64,000 nt of DNA. Origin: Vreelandella glaciei. GTDB taxonomy: Bacteria; Pseudomonadota; Gammaproteobacteria; Pseudomonadales; Halomonadaceae. Where the stretch lies: assembly GCF_013415125.1 (NCBI RefSeq), contig NZ_JACCDE010000027.1:1-64000 (forward strand). The letters are read 5' to 3'. Position numbers and translations under genes: made by a program. Under the pieces are notes generated by a model that saw only the letters and a program-made list of their open reading frames with translations, was not told where the DNA came from and made no database searches. Below, one piece after another: positions 29,104 through 38,638 of the stretch. Every line of letters begins with the position of its first letter. The first letter of the stretch is position 1.

Positions 29104-30166
29104 TCACGGGGTTCGTATGGCTGGTCGCCAAAACTGAAACCCTGTAATTTCCGACGCCATCTGATCAATGAATTGATCTGCTGAATTTGTCATGAATTCC
29201 GTAATTAACCAGTTCGATGTGCCGTAGAGATGTCTCTCTAGGCCATTAGGATCGTAACGGGCTAATTCGCTCAGCCGATGCATCGCAGCAAATATAATGG
29301 TAAGACCGTGGCGCTCAGATGGTGGGTTGCTGCTCAGATTTCGTTTGATGTACCACAAGTCGCGATTCCCAGAGATAGGAACTATGATCCGACGAGTCTT
29401 GCTGTGATATGTGCCTAGCCGCTTTTGCGGCCAAGAGTTTTTCAGCCTGTGGGGCTTTACCTCGCCACCAATTGAAGCGCTTTTTTCGGCGAATATATGT
29501 TCTACCGTCTTCAGTGAACCATTCAAAAGAGTGAGGGATATTTCTGAGCATCCGACCATCTGCATATCTGGGCGACACTTCAGCCTGGAACCAGCATTCA
29601 CGAGCCTTGGGGTCTGGATGTTTTACGTAGCAAGCACTTTCTAACGGTATGAAGAGCTCTGGGGCCGACCTGAAGGTATGCAAGAATGCTCTATGCACAA
29701 AAGGTACATTCCAGAGTAAGTCTTTGAGGTTGTACTTTTCGGCGGTGTGCGTGACGGTGCTTTCGCCGAGATACGTACACAAAGCTGGCAAGATACCGCC
29801 AGACTTAAAAGTTATGGCCTCATTAGCCAAGCTAGCCTTGGCTTTTGCTGGCCTATCTCCGGTTACACCATGATTCTCTGCATGTGTGGCGCCTCGAACC
29901 ACCAGAAGAGCTTTGGTTGCGTTCAAAAAAGAGTAATAAAGGGACAGTGGCGACGCTTCAACATCCATATACTTAGCGGCTTCATGGAACCTTCGTGCCT
30001 GTGACCAGAAGGATAGTGCCTCACTCTTATTCTGTCGCTTAAGCCAAAGCTCTACGAAGCTCCATGGATCTCTTGTGAGTACGCTCTCAGATGCGAAGTC
30101 AGGGTGGTTGATAGCTTTGTGCATCCATACCCGACGATTGCCAATTTTAATATTTTCTCCAAGCAC
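29104..30166 (-). pseudogene. YaaC-like protein gene broken by a frameshift
   Basis: The first frame (30166 down to about 29415) encodes ALSFWSQARRFHEAAKYMDVEASPLSLYYSFLNATKALL, the YaaC-family N-terminal helical core. After about residue 250 the homologous sequence continues in another frame (KRLGTYHSKTRRIIVPISGN, then a C-terminal helix pair) to 29104. A single-base indel near 29415-29425 explains it. The full product would be about 350 residues. YaaC-like proteins are poorly understood. A sequencing error is possible. Confidence 0.6.
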
Positions 30167-30274
30167 TTTCGCTCCTTAAGAGGCTGTACTGCGGGATATT
30201 AGGCTAAAATCTGTAGTATGTTTGGTCGTCATCAGCCTTAGCGAGCCTTTTAAGGTAGTTTCGTTCTCATTCAT

Positions 30275-31074
30275 TTATGATTTTAGCTTTCGCGGGCCTG
30301 TGAACCTCGTCAGTTTCTGGCTAAGCATCATGCCAGATGTTACACCCACCAAGCCAATCCCTGTTCTGATCGACCAGTCATGATCAAACTTTACTAGCAA
30401 TAAACCTGTAAATAGCATGAGGCACATCACTACAATATTGCGATTCCAGTCAAGACGATATGGGCCGAGATCATGACAATGAAAATACTGCTCCTGACTG
30501 TCCTTGGCCATTCGAGCGAGATGAGCCTGCAGATCAAGAGTCCTATCGATTTCCTTCCGTGTTCTGGCTGGTCGATGAAGCCGGCGCTCGTAAATCGCCA
30601 ATCGCACCATCTTTTCATCTGGTAGATGATCTATATTCTGCCAGCTCGTTGTCTTTACGCCGTAAGCATCAAGTATTTTCCTTGCAATGTTCGGACGCCG
30701 CAGTACCTGAATGTAGCGACCATCGAGCATTGCTAACCATTCGTCACGTTCATCGCTGGGCTCAATTATCGTAATTCGAGATGGAGCTGGATAATCAGCT
30801 TCCTGAACCCACGCTGCTATAGCCGGTTGATCATGCGATCGCATAAAAGCGACCCTGTGTTTTCCCTCATGAGCAATGAATATCCCAAGTGGCTTGTACC
30901 AGACATATAAGGCGTTATCCCTTGAGCCAAAGTAGGTCGCGTAGCGCTCGATCCTATTCACCACCTCCTCTGGTGGCACGTTCTCAGGATGCCCTTTGAT
31001 GCTTGCCCCAATAACATGTTTTGGATCTACAAAGGCTCGATAAGCCTGTCCATTCTGGTCTTCCCAGTTTAAAA
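30275..31074 (-). pseudogene. 3' part of the post-parB gene, split by the ISL3 transposon
   Basis: Encodes the last 263 residues of a protein whose first 91 lie at 38764-39036. Joined through one copy of the 8-bp duplication the frame is continuous (AVLIPFLN-WEDQNGQAYRAF), giving 354 residues. Visible: a ParB/sulfiredoxin-like segment (GIFIAHEGKHRVAFMRSHD) and two C-terminal transmembrane helices (NIVVMCLMLFTGLLLV; IRTGIGLVGVTSGMML). The local open frame runs on into the transposon to 31234, but those residues are transposon sequence. Confidence 0.8.
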
Positions 31075-31145
31075 GGGTATCCGGAATTGAGTGTGGGAAC
31101 AGATGATTTTCTCTCTCCCTCAATTCCGGTATCAATGTAGAAACC

Positions 31146-32471
31146 TCAGGAAAAGTGGCCGCTTTCCAGCAAGTCGCAAAGCGTAGGGATGTGTGGACCG
31201 TACTCAATCGTTCTGGACACTTTCTCCAGACCAACAGACCTCGCCATAGTCTCTGGCTGAGAATTGCTTTTTGGCTTTCGCCCTCTCAACTTGGTTGTTG
31301 GTTTACGCGCTTGCTTCTCATAGATCAGTCGAGCACGCATGACCTCAAAGCTGTATCCGCGTCCCATCCGGTTAATATCCTTTGCCAGCCGATTCACAGA
31401 CTCAGTATAGGCGTTTGTGACCTGGTGATCATAGAAGTTAAAAACCTCCCCCCACCAGTTCAATAACGCTGTGCGGGATGCCTCAAAGGCTGGCTCGATT
31501 GCAGGCGGAAGTGATCTCATCCATGCCCTCGCAAACTCCTGAGCCTCAGCCTTGTTGCGGCACGAGTAGATGTTATGGAAGTTCTCCTTCGCCTCATAAG
31601 CCATAGCCAGTTCTGGATGAAGATCGAACCAGGACTGCATTTTTTCGCGTTGCTCAGGCGAAAGGCTGCGCTCCCTCTCCAAAAGGATAAAGCGGTCGTC
31701 TTTCAGCTTCAGCCTCTGGCGAGTGTTAAGGCCTTTACGAATCTGCTTTCGCACGGCCTCCAGAGCCTCGTTGGCCATGCGGATGACATGCCAGCGATCC
31801 ACCACAATATCGCGACCTGGTAGCTGCGCGTTCACGACATCCTTGTAGGTGCGCCACATATCCATCGTCACGACCTTTACCTTGTGCTTATCAGGCATAG
31901 CCTTGAAGTAAGTCATGAGGTCGGTTTTCCTGCGGTTGGGCAGCAGGTCATAGACAGCAAGCTCGTTCACGTTGGTGATCATGCACCGGTATTCGCCAAT
32001 AATCTTCAGCTCATCAATCCCCAGAAACTCCGGCGTTTCAAACTTGATCTCTTTTCCAAGCCGGTGAACGTAGTCTTCAAAGATATTCTTGATCGTCTTT
32101 TCATCAATGCCCGCCTCGCGTGAAATCATTGCGAAGGTTTTCTTCATCGACTCCTGCTCAACGTATTTGATGAATCTGGTGGAGGCTTTTCGTTTCGGGT
32201 CGATGTCTGGCAGGTTTGAGAAAAAGGTCTTCCCACAACTTTTGCATCGGAAGCGAGCCCGGTCTACTCGAAGCAGTACGGGCTTACCGTGCATCGGAGT
32301 ATCGATGTAGTGCTGTTGCTGGGTGCCATGCCTGTATGGCCCCTCGGCCTGGCAGTGGGGGCATCGTCCAGGTATACCCTGACCATCAACCTCGATGACG
32401 TAGTGATCGCCCTCATCAATCAAGTTGCTGGATTGGAGGGTATCCATGTTTAGCAGGTCAAACTGGCGCAT
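31146..32471 (-). CDS. ISL3-family transposase, last gene of the transposon operon
   Basis: 441 residues. N-terminal zinc finger with Cys 37/40 and 76/79 (CPHC, CKSC), a helix-turn-helix (ISREAGIDEKTIKNIFEDYV), and the DDE core: FLGIDELKIIGEYRC, VVTMDMWRTYKDVV, and Glu in TNAYTESVNRLAKDINRMGRGYSFE. Intact. Its ATG follows the GIY-YIG stop by 3 bases, so it cannot have its own full promoter and must be co-transcribed with the cargo. The stop lies 71 bp from the element end. Confidence 0.92.
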   Translation of the reverse strand: MRQFDLLNMDTLQSSNLIDEGDHYVIEVDGQGIPGRCPHCQAEGPYRHGTQQQHYIDTPMHGKPVLLRVDRARFRCKSCGKTFFSNLPDIDPKRKASTRFIKYVEQESMKKTFAMISREAGIDEKTIKNIFEDYVHRLGKEIKFETPEFLGIDELKIIGEYRCMITNVNELAVYDLLPNRRKTDLMTYFKAMPDKHKVKVVTMDMWRTYKDVVNAQLPGRDIVVDRWHVIRMANEALEAVRKQIRKGLNTRQRLKLKDDRFILLERERSLSPEQREKMQSWFDLHPELAMAYEAKENFHNIYSCRNKAEAQEFARAWMRSLPPAIEPAFEASRTALLNWWGEVFNFYDHQVTNAYTESVNRLAKDINRMGRGYSFEVMRARLIYEKQARKPTTKLRGRKPKSNSQPETMARSVGLEKVSRTIEYGPHIPTLCDLLESGHFS

Positions 32472-32474
32472 CGT

Positions 32475-33785
32475 TCATACCTTCTTTTTCACCAATCGCC
32501 CGGTGGTATTGTCCATGCGGTACTGAACGATACTTCCATCAATGATTCGCTTCACCACTTCGCGGGCAGTATTCAACGGAACAGAGAACCACTCTCTCGG
32601 GTGATATTCTTTTCCGTCTCTCCCGGTGAGCGTCATCTTTATTCGCTGGGCGTGAAGGAACCCATGGATGAGGGTCTCAAACTTGTTCGGATTCAAGTTA
32701 TAGCATTCTATAGACGCGAGCTTTTTGACCGGCGCTTCGAGGAATGCTGTGTCCCGTTCCGCATTTTTTGTCCGCTCATCCACGGTCAGCTCGGTATAAC
32801 CAATTTTCAGTAGATTCGGGATTTCACGAAGTGCGGGCTTATCGCTCAACGTCGTGACGAAATAGATTTGGCCAGCCCGCTTATCCTTGTGATTCACATT
32901 GTTGAAGGCGTCGACTACGGACTCAGCATCACGGATGATCCTCCGTCCAGTGGGGTCCTGGTAAAGTCGTTTTGCCAGAGACCGGAGGAGATGATTGGAC
33001 TCTGTTCCATTCTCGAAAATCAGCCGCAGCCTCGGGTCATATCGACCATCTCCATCCTCTCGGTACTCGCCAACTTCATCGATAAGGCACATGACACCTT
33101 CAAGTATGAAGGCATCACCCGGCTGAACTTGTGAGGCCTGCTGGAAGCGAGCTGCTTTAACGTCGCCAGTTTTCAGCTTCTCGTGCAGATCCCTGAATAT
33201 TGGCTCAAACGCATAGAAGTCCTGGCAGACACGCCGTTGAGCGATCTCATCTGGCTCCTCTCGGCTTTTCTCGAATGAGACATGAACCGGGTCAAAGAGG
33301 GAGTCTTCTCCTTGATCAAACTCTGAGAATGCCTCGCTCGCAAAAATGTCATCAAGTGATGTGACGTTTTCCGCCTGATTCACGTCCGTCTTCGACGCTG
33401 GCCTGCTCGGTTCGGTCGGGGCGCGGGAGGGCATTCCCTCATCATGTGCGGTCGCCTCCTGATTCGAAACCAGTACGGGCTCGGGTAGCAGGTTATGACG
33501 GTCGTATGGCTTCAGAGCTGACAACAGATCTTCCTTCTCGGCGTAGCTCTTTAGTCTACGGGAGAGAAGCTTTTCTTGAAGGTCAGGACTGTCAGCCTGC
33601 GGAGCTTTCCCCTGCTGATCGACGAACGCGCTGATCTCTTCAAATCGAGACACCTCAAGAGGCGCACCCGAGCTTGATTTCTTGGCCCCGACATCAAGAA
33701 GCCCGAACTCATCCGGGCCAGCGAATATATCGTCCAATGAAGGCCGAGCCGAGGCTTTCCGCCTGTTGTGATTGATCGGTGGCAT
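32475..33785 (-). CDS. GIY-YIG (T5orf172-type) nuclease family protein
   Basis: 436 residues. The first 150 or so are low-complexity, charged, with two SLDDIFA repeats (residues 16-22 and 143-149), possibly docking motifs. The C-terminal part (from about 285) reads GQIYFVTTLSDKPALREIPNLLKIGYTELTVDERTKNAE, then FLEAPVKKLASIECYN and FETLIHGFLHAQRI...EWFSV, the T5orf172/Mug113 branch of the GIY-YIG fold. Helicase stop to this start is 12 bp with AAGGGGGA upstream. In this operon it is the best candidate for DNA cleavage. Activity is inferred. Confidence 0.8.
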   Translation of the reverse strand: MPPINHNRRKASARPSLDDIFAGPDEFGLLDVGAKKSSSGAPLEVSRFEEISAFVDQQGKAPQADSPDLQEKLLSRRLKSYAEKEDLLSALKPYDRHNLLPEPVLVSNQEATAHDEGMPSRAPTEPSRPASKTDVNQAENVTSLDDIFASEAFSEFDQGEDSLFDPVHVSFEKSREEPDEIAQRRVCQDFYAFEPIFRDLHEKLKTGDVKAARFQQASQVQPGDAFILEGVMCLIDEVGEYREDGDGRYDPRLRLIFENGTESNHLLRSLAKRLYQDPTGRRIIRDAESVVDAFNNVNHKDKRAGQIYFVTTLSDKPALREIPNLLKIGYTELTVDERTKNAERDTAFLEAPVKKLASIECYNLNPNKFETLIHGFLHAQRIKMTLTGRDGKEYHPREWFSVPLNTAREVVKRIIDGSIVQYRMDNTTGRLVKKKV

Positions 33786-33797
33786 CCCAAATCCCCC

Positions 33798-35864
33798 TTA
33801 CGACGTCTGAGCCTGCGCCTTACGCTCCTGAGCCTTTCTCTTGATATAGGCCAGCGCCTCCGCCAAACGGCGCTCATACGGCTCACTCGCCGTCACAGAT
33901 GGCTCTCGGCCTTTCTCCTTTCGGAACTCATTGATTCGCGGCCAGAGGATAACGGCCTCTTCTTCAGACATCTGAGATCGCATGCCAACCACGGTATCCT
34001 GGATGGTCTTGAGCACCGATGGCGTCACGGATTTTGAGAGGATCTCATAGGCACCCTGGAAGGGGTTCACCTGTCGAATCAGATCGACATTCAGGTTTTC
34101 GATATTGACGAACTTGTTCCCGATAAGAACAAACTTGCGATTAGGTTTTGGCTCATCATTGCCTGCACCAGCGACGGGCTTCGACGGCTTATCTGTGCCC
34201 CCCTGATAATCCTGGGCATCTTCTTGAACCCCTTCAGGAGTCATGATCTGAGCGCCTTCAGGCAGGTCAGACTCATCGAACAGCCCTCCGGTGGACTGGA
34301 TGGCCATGGAGGCGTGTACGGCTTCTGAGACAGTGCTTATCTCACTGTCATCCATATCTGGATAAAGCGTTTCCACGACCTTCGGAATTTCCACCTGCTC
34401 CATGACCTCTGGATCATCATCGCCCGTCACAGCTGGTGCAATGACTTCAGGCTTTTGAAGGATGGCGGCTTTGATGTTGTCCATGTTCTCCAGGGCCTTC
34501 ATGACCTTGTCGGAGACAGGCGATGTGGTATCTTCGATGACCACAGTGCCAGGGTCGACTTCTTCGCCCGGCCGTATCCGAGACCTCGGCTTGAAGTTCA
34601 CTGCGGGTGCCAAGACCTGTTCCATCAATAGCGAAACGGTGATGGCCTTGAGCATGTTGTTGACCGACGTTTTGACGTCGTCATCCTCTGCATCTGGCTG
34701 GGCAATCAGGTTGGTAAATTGGGCGTGTGTTTTGCCTTCTGAGTCGCGAGTAGCGCGGCCGATGATCTGGATGATTTCCGTGAGCGAGGAACGATAGCCA
34801 ATGGTCAGAACATGCTCGCACCAAGGCCAGTCAAAGCCTTCCTTCGCCATACCCAGGGCAATGATGATATCCATGTCGTCGGCTTTCGACACATTCCTGA
34901 GGTAATTCTGAACCTCTATCCGGAGAGGGTTGTCATCAACCAGATCGGCAACCTTCAAAAGCCGGCCGGACTGGTCCTTCACGGTAATAATACCGGTCTT
35001 CATATCCTTCTCGACGACATCGCCGATAGCGTCGAGAATGTAATCGACCTCAGAATACTTGTCCTTCGTGGACTCGACCGCGTTGACGTTTGGAATATGG
35101 ACAATCGTCTTCTTCGAGGTGTCCAGCACCTCATGCACAGCATCCAGGTACCGACCGGTGTAGAAGTGATAGCCGATGCCAAGTGACTTCAGATATCTGT
35201 AGCCATTGAGCTGTTCATAGTAGGAGTAGGTGACCTGCGTAAACTTCTCTTCGTCCTCTGGCAGGAGAATCGGAACGGCGTCACCCCGGAAGTACGATCC
35301 CGTCATAGCCACAATATGGGCATTCGAGCCCGCCATGACACCATCAATAAGCTCGCCAAGCCGGTTTTCGCCGTCCGCAGAGGTGTGGTGGAATTCGTCA
35401 ATTGCCAGCAGGGTGTCGTTGAAGTCCGATGGAGCCAATTCCTTGTAAGCATACCGCAGTGTTGCATGGGTACAGATCAAAATATCTGCGTCCGGATCAG
35501 ACATGAAGCGGATGAACGCTTTGACCTTGCGGTCCTCCCCGCCAGGTACGCAAAGGTTGTAGCTGGGCTGCACCTTCCAGTCGGCAAAGAAACCAGCGCT
35601 CGTGAGGTCAGTATCCTTGAACGAGCCACCGATGGACATTTCGGGCACGGCCACGATGACTTTGTTCAGTCCCTGGTGTTGCAGCTTGTCCAGTCCAAGG
35701 AACATGAGCGCCCGCGATTTACCGGACGCCGGAGGAGCCTTGAGAAGCAGGTATTGCGCATCGCGAGCGTCATACGCCCGGGCCTGCATTTCACGCATGC
35801 CCAATTCATTCAGATTCGAACTCTTGCCAGTTTGTTTGTACTGGACCGTCATCAGATCGGCCAT
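33798..35864 (-). CDS. SF2 DEAD/DEAH-type helicase of the transposon operon
   Basis: 688 residues from the ATG at 35864 (GGGAG 9 bases upstream; an in-frame TTG lies at 35870). Walker A is LKAPPASGKSRALMF (residues 41-55), motif II is LLAIDEFHH, motif III is MTGSYFRGD, and motif VI is IIQIIGRATRDSEG, as in type I/III restriction helicases and UvrB-like proteins. The acidic C-terminal third is unmatched to any domain I know. It starts 2 bp after the methylase stop, so the two are coupled. It probably translocates DNA for the system. Confidence 0.88.
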   Translation of the reverse strand: MADLMTVQYKQTGKSSNLNELGMREMQARAYDARDAQYLLLKAPPASGKSRALMFLGLDKLQHQGLNKVIVAVPEMSIGGSFKDTDLTSAGFFADWKVQPSYNLCVPGGEDRKVKAFIRFMSDPDADILICTHATLRYAYKELAPSDFNDTLLAIDEFHHTSADGENRLGELIDGVMAGSNAHIVAMTGSYFRGDAVPILLPEDEEKFTQVTYSYYEQLNGYRYLKSLGIGYHFYTGRYLDAVHEVLDTSKKTIVHIPNVNAVESTKDKYSEVDYILDAIGDVVEKDMKTGIITVKDQSGRLLKVADLVDDNPLRIEVQNYLRNVSKADDMDIIIALGMAKEGFDWPWCEHVLTIGYRSSLTEIIQIIGRATRDSEGKTHAQFTNLIAQPDAEDDDVKTSVNNMLKAITVSLLMEQVLAPAVNFKPRSRIRPGEEVDPGTVVIEDTTSPVSDKVMKALENMDNIKAAILQKPEVIAPAVTGDDDPEVMEQVEIPKVVETLYPDMDDSEISTVSEAVHASMAIQSTGGLFDESDLPEGAQIMTPEGVQEDAQDYQGGTDKPSKPVAGAGNDEPKPNRKFVLIGNKFVNIENLNVDLIRQVNPFQGAYEILSKSVTPSVLKTIQDTVVGMRSQMSEEEAVILWPRINEFRKEKGREPSVTASEPYERRLAEALAYIKRKAQERKAQAQTS

Positions 35865-35866
35865 GA

Positions 35867-38575
35867 TCAATTACTCCCTTTGGCTGTTTTCTTGGCAGGC
35901 TTCTTTGCTTTTTCTTCAGCAATCAATTTTTCGTAACGGGCGAAGAGGTACTCCAAACGCTCGGTAGCGTCTTTGAATGGCTTGTCGCGGTAAAGGTTTT
36001 CAACGGCGCGATCCAGAGCTTTATGGGCTTCCCGCAATGGCTCTGGCATTGCTTTCGGGTCATAAAGTTGCGACAAGGATTTGTCAGGGTAGTCTTCGCG
36101 AAGAATAAGAATTGTTTCTGCTAAACTTTCAACATTATTCCTCTGATCACTGATTATATTCGGCCATGGGAATGTGTTGTAAACTAAAGTTGGTGAATAC
36201 CGGTAACGGCTCTCCAAGCGTCCAGCAACAGCACGCATCCAGTCGTTGTGCATTTCGGATGTTAGGATTCCGAACTCGTAAAGCCCCCCATTATCGACAA
36301 AGAAGTTTGGTGCTATAGGTATTTTATTAGAACCCAATATGTCGATCGGTATATAATCCCTCCTCTCAGAAGACACTTGCGGCATAAAAACATAATTTCC
36401 GGGATTGTGCTGTTCTCGAAACAGGTGAGGTCTCTCAGCCTGCTTTTGGCTTCCCTTGTCACTGCTTGAAAGCCTTTTCACGCGAACGGATTCAACCCGC
36501 CTGGAGAGCTCTTCCGAGCTATTAATATCATCTTCAGTAGCATCAACTAGCCATAAGCAATATCTTCTCTTCCCGTTTAAGAATTCGGCTGCACCTACAA
36601 TTTCGCGAATCCATTTCTCGATGCCGGGCTCTTTCTCCAGTAGAGAATCTTTCTCGCCTTCCGAGAAGATCAAGTAACCACCGTCATTCGTGTAGTTACC
36701 CATCACCATTTCTTTGTCATGATTTAAGCTGGATGACCTACCTTTTACTACCATATTGGGGCCATCAATTAGGTATGGCGATATATTTTTCGCAGATCTC
36801 TTAAATTCTCCTGAATAAATATGCTTAGACTCTCTGGATTTATGAGAAAATCCTAGTATAGCTACATGCACCCCCGCATTCTTTTTTGCATTGTTTGACC
36901 ACTTAAATGTTGAGTGTGCAAAATTTAACTTAACACCTTCCTTTAACAACTGCCCCCAAACAAGGTTGGCTTGAACGCCTTGGAATATTGAATTAGTTGC
37001 GACAAATGCTGCTTCGCTATCGCTTGGATTTAAGCTCATATACCTAGACGCTTTGAAAAACCATCCGGCAACGAAATCAACTTTACCTGGGCTTTTTACC
37101 GGCTTTAATGTGTTCGAAAGATCCTTTGATTGCTCTTTGGTTCTAAATCTGTCACCTATAAAAGGAGGGTTTCCACACAAGTAGACCTCTCCGCCGGCTG
37201 GACAGATAGACGCCCAATCAATCTTCAATGCATTACCGCAAGCTATGTTCCCTGAATCTTTCAATGGAAGGGCCGCCTCGGAATAACCAAACTTAGCTTT
37301 GAACGCAACGTTCATCTGATGTTCTGCCAGCCATAGAGAAAGTATGGCAATTTCATGCGCAAAATCATCAATTTCGATGCCGTGAAACTGGGACAGCTTA
37401 ATTCCTGAGTAATACATTTCAGTCTGATCCGACACCGTGTTCAGAGCGTCGATGATTTCCATTTCCAGCTTTCGCAACTCTTTGTAAGCAATGATCAGGA
37501 AATTTCCTGAGCCGCAGGCCGGATCAAAAATGCGCAAATTCTGGAGGCGCAGAAGTAGCTCCTTCAGTTTTCGTTCGTTCTTCCGACTCTTCTCAAGCTC
37601 TGTATAAAGTTTGTCGAGGAAGAGAGGCTGGATCACTTTCATGATGTTGGAGACAGAGGTGTAATGCTGCCCCAGGCTTCCCCGTTGTTCTTCGTCAATG
37701 ACCGCCTGGAACATTGAGCCAAAAATGTCTGGATTGATCTCAGACCAGTCCATGCTCCCGCAATCAATCAAAAGTCGTCGAGCTTTTCTTCCAAATTCTG
37801 GAATGGGCTCATCCGCCTCAAAGAGGCCGCCATTGACGTAAGGGAACTCCTGGAAGTGAGCAGCCATAGATGCTCGCTCAGGAGCTTTATCATCCAGATT
37901 CAAGACAGTGAAGAGATCTGAGAAAAACTGATCTACGTCAGAGCCATCTTCCTGTGTCGTTGACTGAATGGCAGATGTCATCTGACCCTGAGCGAAGATG
38001 CCGGTGTCTTCGGCGTAAAAGCAGAACAAGAGGCGGGTAAGGAAAACGTTGAGAGCGTGAATGTCCTCAGGCTTCGAGAGGTCATTGCGCTCGCGGATCA
38101 AATCAAACAGCCGACCCATCTTCTCAGAGGCTTTAACGTCAGCTGGATGCTCTGAGTACATTACTGCCTTCTCGTATCCGGCCAGCGGGAGGAAGAAGGC
38201 ATATTGCTTATCCAGCTCATCCATCGTAGTTTCAAGGCGCTCTTCTGCCTTGAGATCTAAGGCAACCAGGCTCTTAAAGTCAGTGACGATGACAAAGCGG
38301 ATATCGTTCCGTGGCACGACCTCGCTTGCCTTGAGCGAGTCGGCTTCAGTATTCAAATCCGTCCCCTCTGGAACAGATCGGAAATAGAGCTTCTTCTTCA
38401 GCCCAATATCATCACCGCTGGCAACGTTTCGGCTATCGTCACCTTTGCGAAGGCGGGTTATGGTGCTCTTCGGAAATCCGTAAGCATCTAGGAAGGAGAA
38501 GATGAACTCATCCGGATTGAGGTTGGAGCAGGCCTGCTCCATGGATTCGATAATGCGTGCCTGACTAATCGCCAT
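35867..38575 (-). CDS. Class I adenine-specific DNA methylase (MmeI-like family) of the transposon operon
   Basis: 902 residues from the ATG at 38575 (AGGAG 7 bases upstream). Motif I FDPACGSGNFL at 350-360 and motif IV CGNPPFIG at 468-475 define an N6-adenine methylase. The helical spacer FLTRLLFCFYAEDTGIF and GSMFQAVIDEEQRGSLGQHYTS are typical of MmeI-type proteins. The N-terminus (FPKSTITRLRKGD...LKKKLYFR) lacks a visible PD-(D/E)xK nuclease. The C-terminal half should hold the target-recognition domain. First gene of the operon, with the promoter near the right transposon end. Confidence 0.9.
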   Translation of the reverse strand: MAISQARIIESMEQACSNLNPDEFIFSFLDAYGFPKSTITRLRKGDDSRNVASGDDIGLKKKLYFRSVPEGTDLNTEADSLKASEVVPRNDIRFVIVTDFKSLVALDLKAEERLETTMDELDKQYAFFLPLAGYEKAVMYSEHPADVKASEKMGRLFDLIRERNDLSKPEDIHALNVFLTRLLFCFYAEDTGIFAQGQMTSAIQSTTQEDGSDVDQFFSDLFTVLNLDDKAPERASMAAHFQEFPYVNGGLFEADEPIPEFGRKARRLLIDCGSMDWSEINPDIFGSMFQAVIDEEQRGSLGQHYTSVSNIMKVIQPLFLDKLYTELEKSRKNERKLKELLLRLQNLRIFDPACGSGNFLIIAYKELRKLEMEIIDALNTVSDQTEMYYSGIKLSQFHGIEIDDFAHEIAILSLWLAEHQMNVAFKAKFGYSEAALPLKDSGNIACGNALKIDWASICPAGGEVYLCGNPPFIGDRFRTKEQSKDLSNTLKPVKSPGKVDFVAGWFFKASRYMSLNPSDSEAAFVATNSIFQGVQANLVWGQLLKEGVKLNFAHSTFKWSNNAKKNAGVHVAILGFSHKSRESKHIYSGEFKRSAKNISPYLIDGPNMVVKGRSSSLNHDKEMVMGNYTNDGGYLIFSEGEKDSLLEKEPGIEKWIREIVGAAEFLNGKRRYCLWLVDATEDDINSSEELSRRVESVRVKRLSSSDKGSQKQAERPHLFREQHNPGNYVFMPQVSSERRDYIPIDILGSNKIPIAPNFFVDNGGLYEFGILTSEMHNDWMRAVAGRLESRYRYSPTLVYNTFPWPNIISDQRNNVESLAETILILREDYPDKSLSQLYDPKAMPEPLREAHKALDRAVENLYRDKPFKDATERLEYLFARYEKLIAEEKAKKPAKKTAKGSN

Positions 38576-38638
38576 GTTTCCACTCCTGGCCAGTCGTTCG
38601 TCGAGCCTTCGACTATGTGCGAATTCTGACGACAGAAT

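Noticed and set aside
30275..31234. 319-residue gene starting inside the transposon
   Set aside because: The first 56 codons are transposon sequence plus the duplication; the real start is at 39036 on the other side of the element.
31146..32471. A simple ISL3 insertion sequence next to unrelated restriction genes
   Set aside because: The ATG is 3 bp from the previous stop, leaving no room for an IS end. The real terminal repeats and 8-bp duplication lie at 31075 and 38763.
32475..38575. DISARM or BREX locus
   Set aside because: No DUF1998 protein, phospholipase D protein, BrxZ/PglZ or BrxL. Only methylase, helicase and GIY-YIG are present.
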